Of a stretch of DNA of 64,000 nt, positions 62,032-64,000 are shown piece after piece; the first letter of the stretch is position 1; each line of letters begins with the position of its first letter. The position numbers were made by a program, and so were the translations under genes. The DNA comes from Panopea generosa (Eukaryota; Mollusca; Bivalvia; Adapedonta; Hiatellidae). Under the pieces are notes generated by a model, which made no database searches, was not told the origin of the DNA, and saw only the letters and a list, made by a program, of their open reading frames with translations. Location: assembly GCA_029582155.1 (NCBI GenBank), contig CM055911.1:51211419-51275418 (forward strand). The letters are read 5' to 3'.

Positions 62032-62057
62032 CTGAAATATAGATATTTGTTTTGTTT

Positions 62058-62268
62058 GTTTGAATATTTAGCATGTTTACCAGTACCCCACACACCCATC
62101 TCCAAAAGCAACTGATCATTTTTCCAGTGGAATCAGCGGTAAGATAAAAATGACAATATGACAGTGTCGTATATCAATCATCACGGAGACTGTGGTCAGT
62201 CAAGATTCAAGCTCATGCTCCCTGTATTAATAATCAGACGTACTAACAACTGAGCTAACCGGTACAGA
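62058..62268 (-). mobile_element. SINE-B copy, body deleted in part
   Basis: The 3' terminus TTTGAATATTTAGCATGTTT joins directly to ACCAGTACCCCACACACCCA, so about 70 bp are missing. The head side AGACGTACTAACAACTGAGC is readable (read on plus). It begins 27 bp upstream of the exon 1 acceptor. Confidence 0.82.
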
Positions 62269-62519
62269 CAAAATGTACCTAAGAATGTCATGAATGTAAA
62301 ATCTTATTGAAGCTTTACTTGGCGTATAGGACCCTAAAGGAAAATCTGAGCGACAGAACATTTCTCACGTAACATGGATATAAAACTCACATGGATACAT
62401 GCTTATCGTACTGGAGTCGTGTCCTTTCAATGGGGGTGTAGTGGGTAGGGGCTAATTAAACCTTTAGCATAATGATACAATTTGCAAACAATACAGATAC
62501 AAAATAACTGGCAAGTAAA

Positions 62520-62700
62520 GCAGGGCTTCTGTTTTACCAACATTTTACTTAAATACTTATAAATTTAACTTAGGTTTGACTGGTCATTTATCTATTATAT
62601 AATCAATATCAATGAAACCATATGCAGTTTACTGGGACCAGTCGTCAAAAATCATGACCACCTGGCTGCTTTCTTAGATTTAAGTATTGCTGTTGTTTTT
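62520..62700. repeat. Family E dispersed repeat
   Basis: Same word order as 44829-45035: AGGGCTTCTGTTTTACCAAC, AATCAATATCAATGAAACCA, ACTGGGACCAGTCGTCAAAA, ATCATGACCACCTGGCTGCT. Confidence 0.78.
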
Positions 62701-63663
62701 TAAACAGGAACAGAGTATACATTATTTGGCTCTTAGTCAATGATACTTGTATGTAGGAATATAAGAATCTTACATGGGTTCGAGGTTCGGATATAAAAAT
62801 TCTGTCCCGAGGTATAATTATGTGATTTACGTCATATATTTTAGGTTACGTCATCTGGATGGTTTTAATGACACAGTGCAAGAATTTTATCTCGGCCCTA
62901 GGGTGAGATAGAAATATCTAACCCCGGTAAAAATGCAGATATCTTTATCCGGGCAGCAAGAATTATACAAAAACAATTAAAGGAATGACAAGGAACATTG
63001 TCAATACAAACAATTTTACCTTTCCGCTTAAAAGAGTTTGCTTCATTTTCAAAGATGGCTTTAATATTGATTTACGCTTCTGCTTGAAGCAAACTTTCAA
63101 CAGAAGTTGATGAATTCTGTAGACGAACACTAGAAAAATCATGTCTATATAAAAATATGGTCCTGGACATAAGATAAAAAGCACTTATAATCAAAAAACA
63201 CCTTATCCCATTTATCAATTTAATTATTTACATTTTTTGATAATTAAAATTGAAAACATATTTAAAAAAAAATGCAAATCATCTTAATCCAAAGTTCCTC
63301 TGCCCATTATTGGTGCAATTCAACTGATGTATTGGTTAAAACTGATAAGAAAACAAAACTTGACAAAACAATGAATCATCCAAAATAATGACATATTGTA
63401 GATTTTGTATGGGGTAAAAAACCTACCCGACTGCAGTGAAACAATAGTGTGACTGTTCTACTCAAATATGGGATTTTAATGATGTTTTGTATCAGCAGAT
63501 GCAGGTGTCAATCATATAAGGGAGGTAGTAAATCACCTCAGTGTATACCAAAGAGTTACCTTCCATGGCATGTAATATAATAAGGTACAATTGTGGCAAA
63601 ACACAAACAACTGCATTGACATCCGCTTGGCAACAGATTTTGTTTTAATGATGTTATAAGAGA

Positions 63664-63689
63664 GGGGGGGGGGGGGGGGGGGGGGGGGG
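63664..63689. repeat. Poly-G run, 26 bases
   Basis: An uninterrupted G run preceded by AGA and followed by CATATT. Its true length is uncertain because such runs are hard to sequence. Confidence 0.97.
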
Positions 63690-64000
63690 CATATTATTTT
63701 GGGGAATTGGAAGTAGAAAAAAAGGGAACTGCATCAGATTGCAGCTTTTGTTCATTAACAAATAACTGCCGGTTAAAGCCTTAGAGGAAGTGTGTTAGGA
63801 TAAGTCGACGCCTCTGATTAAAATATTGTTTTTGTCTTTGTTTTGGTATTTCAAATCCACCAAAACAATCCTAAAATTTTTAATTTTTAAGACAATAATG
63901 TTATTTTTTTTATATCATACTACCTTTAAATTTATTTATTTAACATCGATTGTAAAACGAGTTCTTACAATTTGAGTAAGGTGGATTTTGTTTGTTCCAA

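Larger units (their letters stand above)
56816..61857. other. 5 kb intron between exons 1 and 2
   Basis: Contains a family G repeat (57645), a degenerate SINE (58370-58580), a short ACCT microsatellite (59200-59217), a SINE-D fragment (60090), a tRNA-headed SINE (60345) and a SINE-B (61138). 59.25-59.85 kb is repeat-free and has motifs such as TGTTTAC and GTGATTGGTT. No coding segment found. Confidence 0.8.
62032..64000. other. Upstream intron of the spectraplakin gene (to window end)
   Basis: Contains a SINE-B (62058), a family E repeat (62520), a small palindromic segment (62885-62910), a poly-G run (63664-63689) and the start of a SINE-D at the window end (63930-64000, 3' terminus TTATTTAACATCGATTGTAA read on plus). 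No spectrin-like exon on the minus strand. Confidence 0.8.

Noticed and set aside
1-64000. Retrovirus-like, LTR or Polinton remnants
   Set aside because: I looked for long direct repeats and for capsid, integrase or envelope-type motifs and saw none that I could support.

Overview
The window is eukaryotic and AT-rich. It is almost entirely introns of one large gene on the minus strand, and those introns are packed with short interspersed elements. The repeat content (several tRNA-headed SINE families, MITEs and a LINE tail) and the divergence of the protein from vertebrate homologues suggest a marine bivalve mollusc, possibly a scallop. The species call is an inference and is weak.

The gene is a spectraplakin (MACF1 / dystonin / Shot family), a giant cytoskeletal linker that joins actin to microtubules. 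I place 22 exons between 62031 and 9326, all with GT-AG borders and compatible phases. Together they give about 1,429 residues of continuous spectrin-repeat rod. The downstream exons (30806 to 9326) align in order with the end of the rod of human MACF1 as I remember it: GALPDTAKEQ against GGLPETAKEQ, LDRTGTFLKYFGRKQD against LDKTGTHLKYFSQKQD, and LGRNLKDRCTKADPERDELQ in the next repeat. The actin-binding and plakin part must lie beyond 64000. The last spectrin repeats, EF-hands and GAS2 domain must lie to the left of position 1, so the gene is open at both ends here.

Layout: 62032-64000 is upstream intron; 61858-42988 holds exons 1-14; a 10.1 kb intron follows; 32841-26845 holds exons 15-21 closely spaced; then a 17.3 kb intron; exon 22 is at 9326-9498; and 1-9325 is downstream intron. 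I saw no second host gene, no real tRNA or rRNA gene and no CRISPR array.

Repeats: four abundant SINE families (called A to D here) have different tRNA-like heads but similar 3' ends (a GAYGYTAAAYA-like word). B and C also share a central block. Almost every copy lies in the same orientation as the host gene. Other elements are a piggyBac-like TTAA MITE (three copies, central hairpin), a 147-bp fold-back MITE inside a SINE, an older inverted-repeat element that hosts other insertions, a 5'-truncated LINE, a decayed unknown ORF, and several tandem arrays. Possible regulatory spots inside introns include a CTCF-like site beside a perfect CRE in the 17 kb intron.
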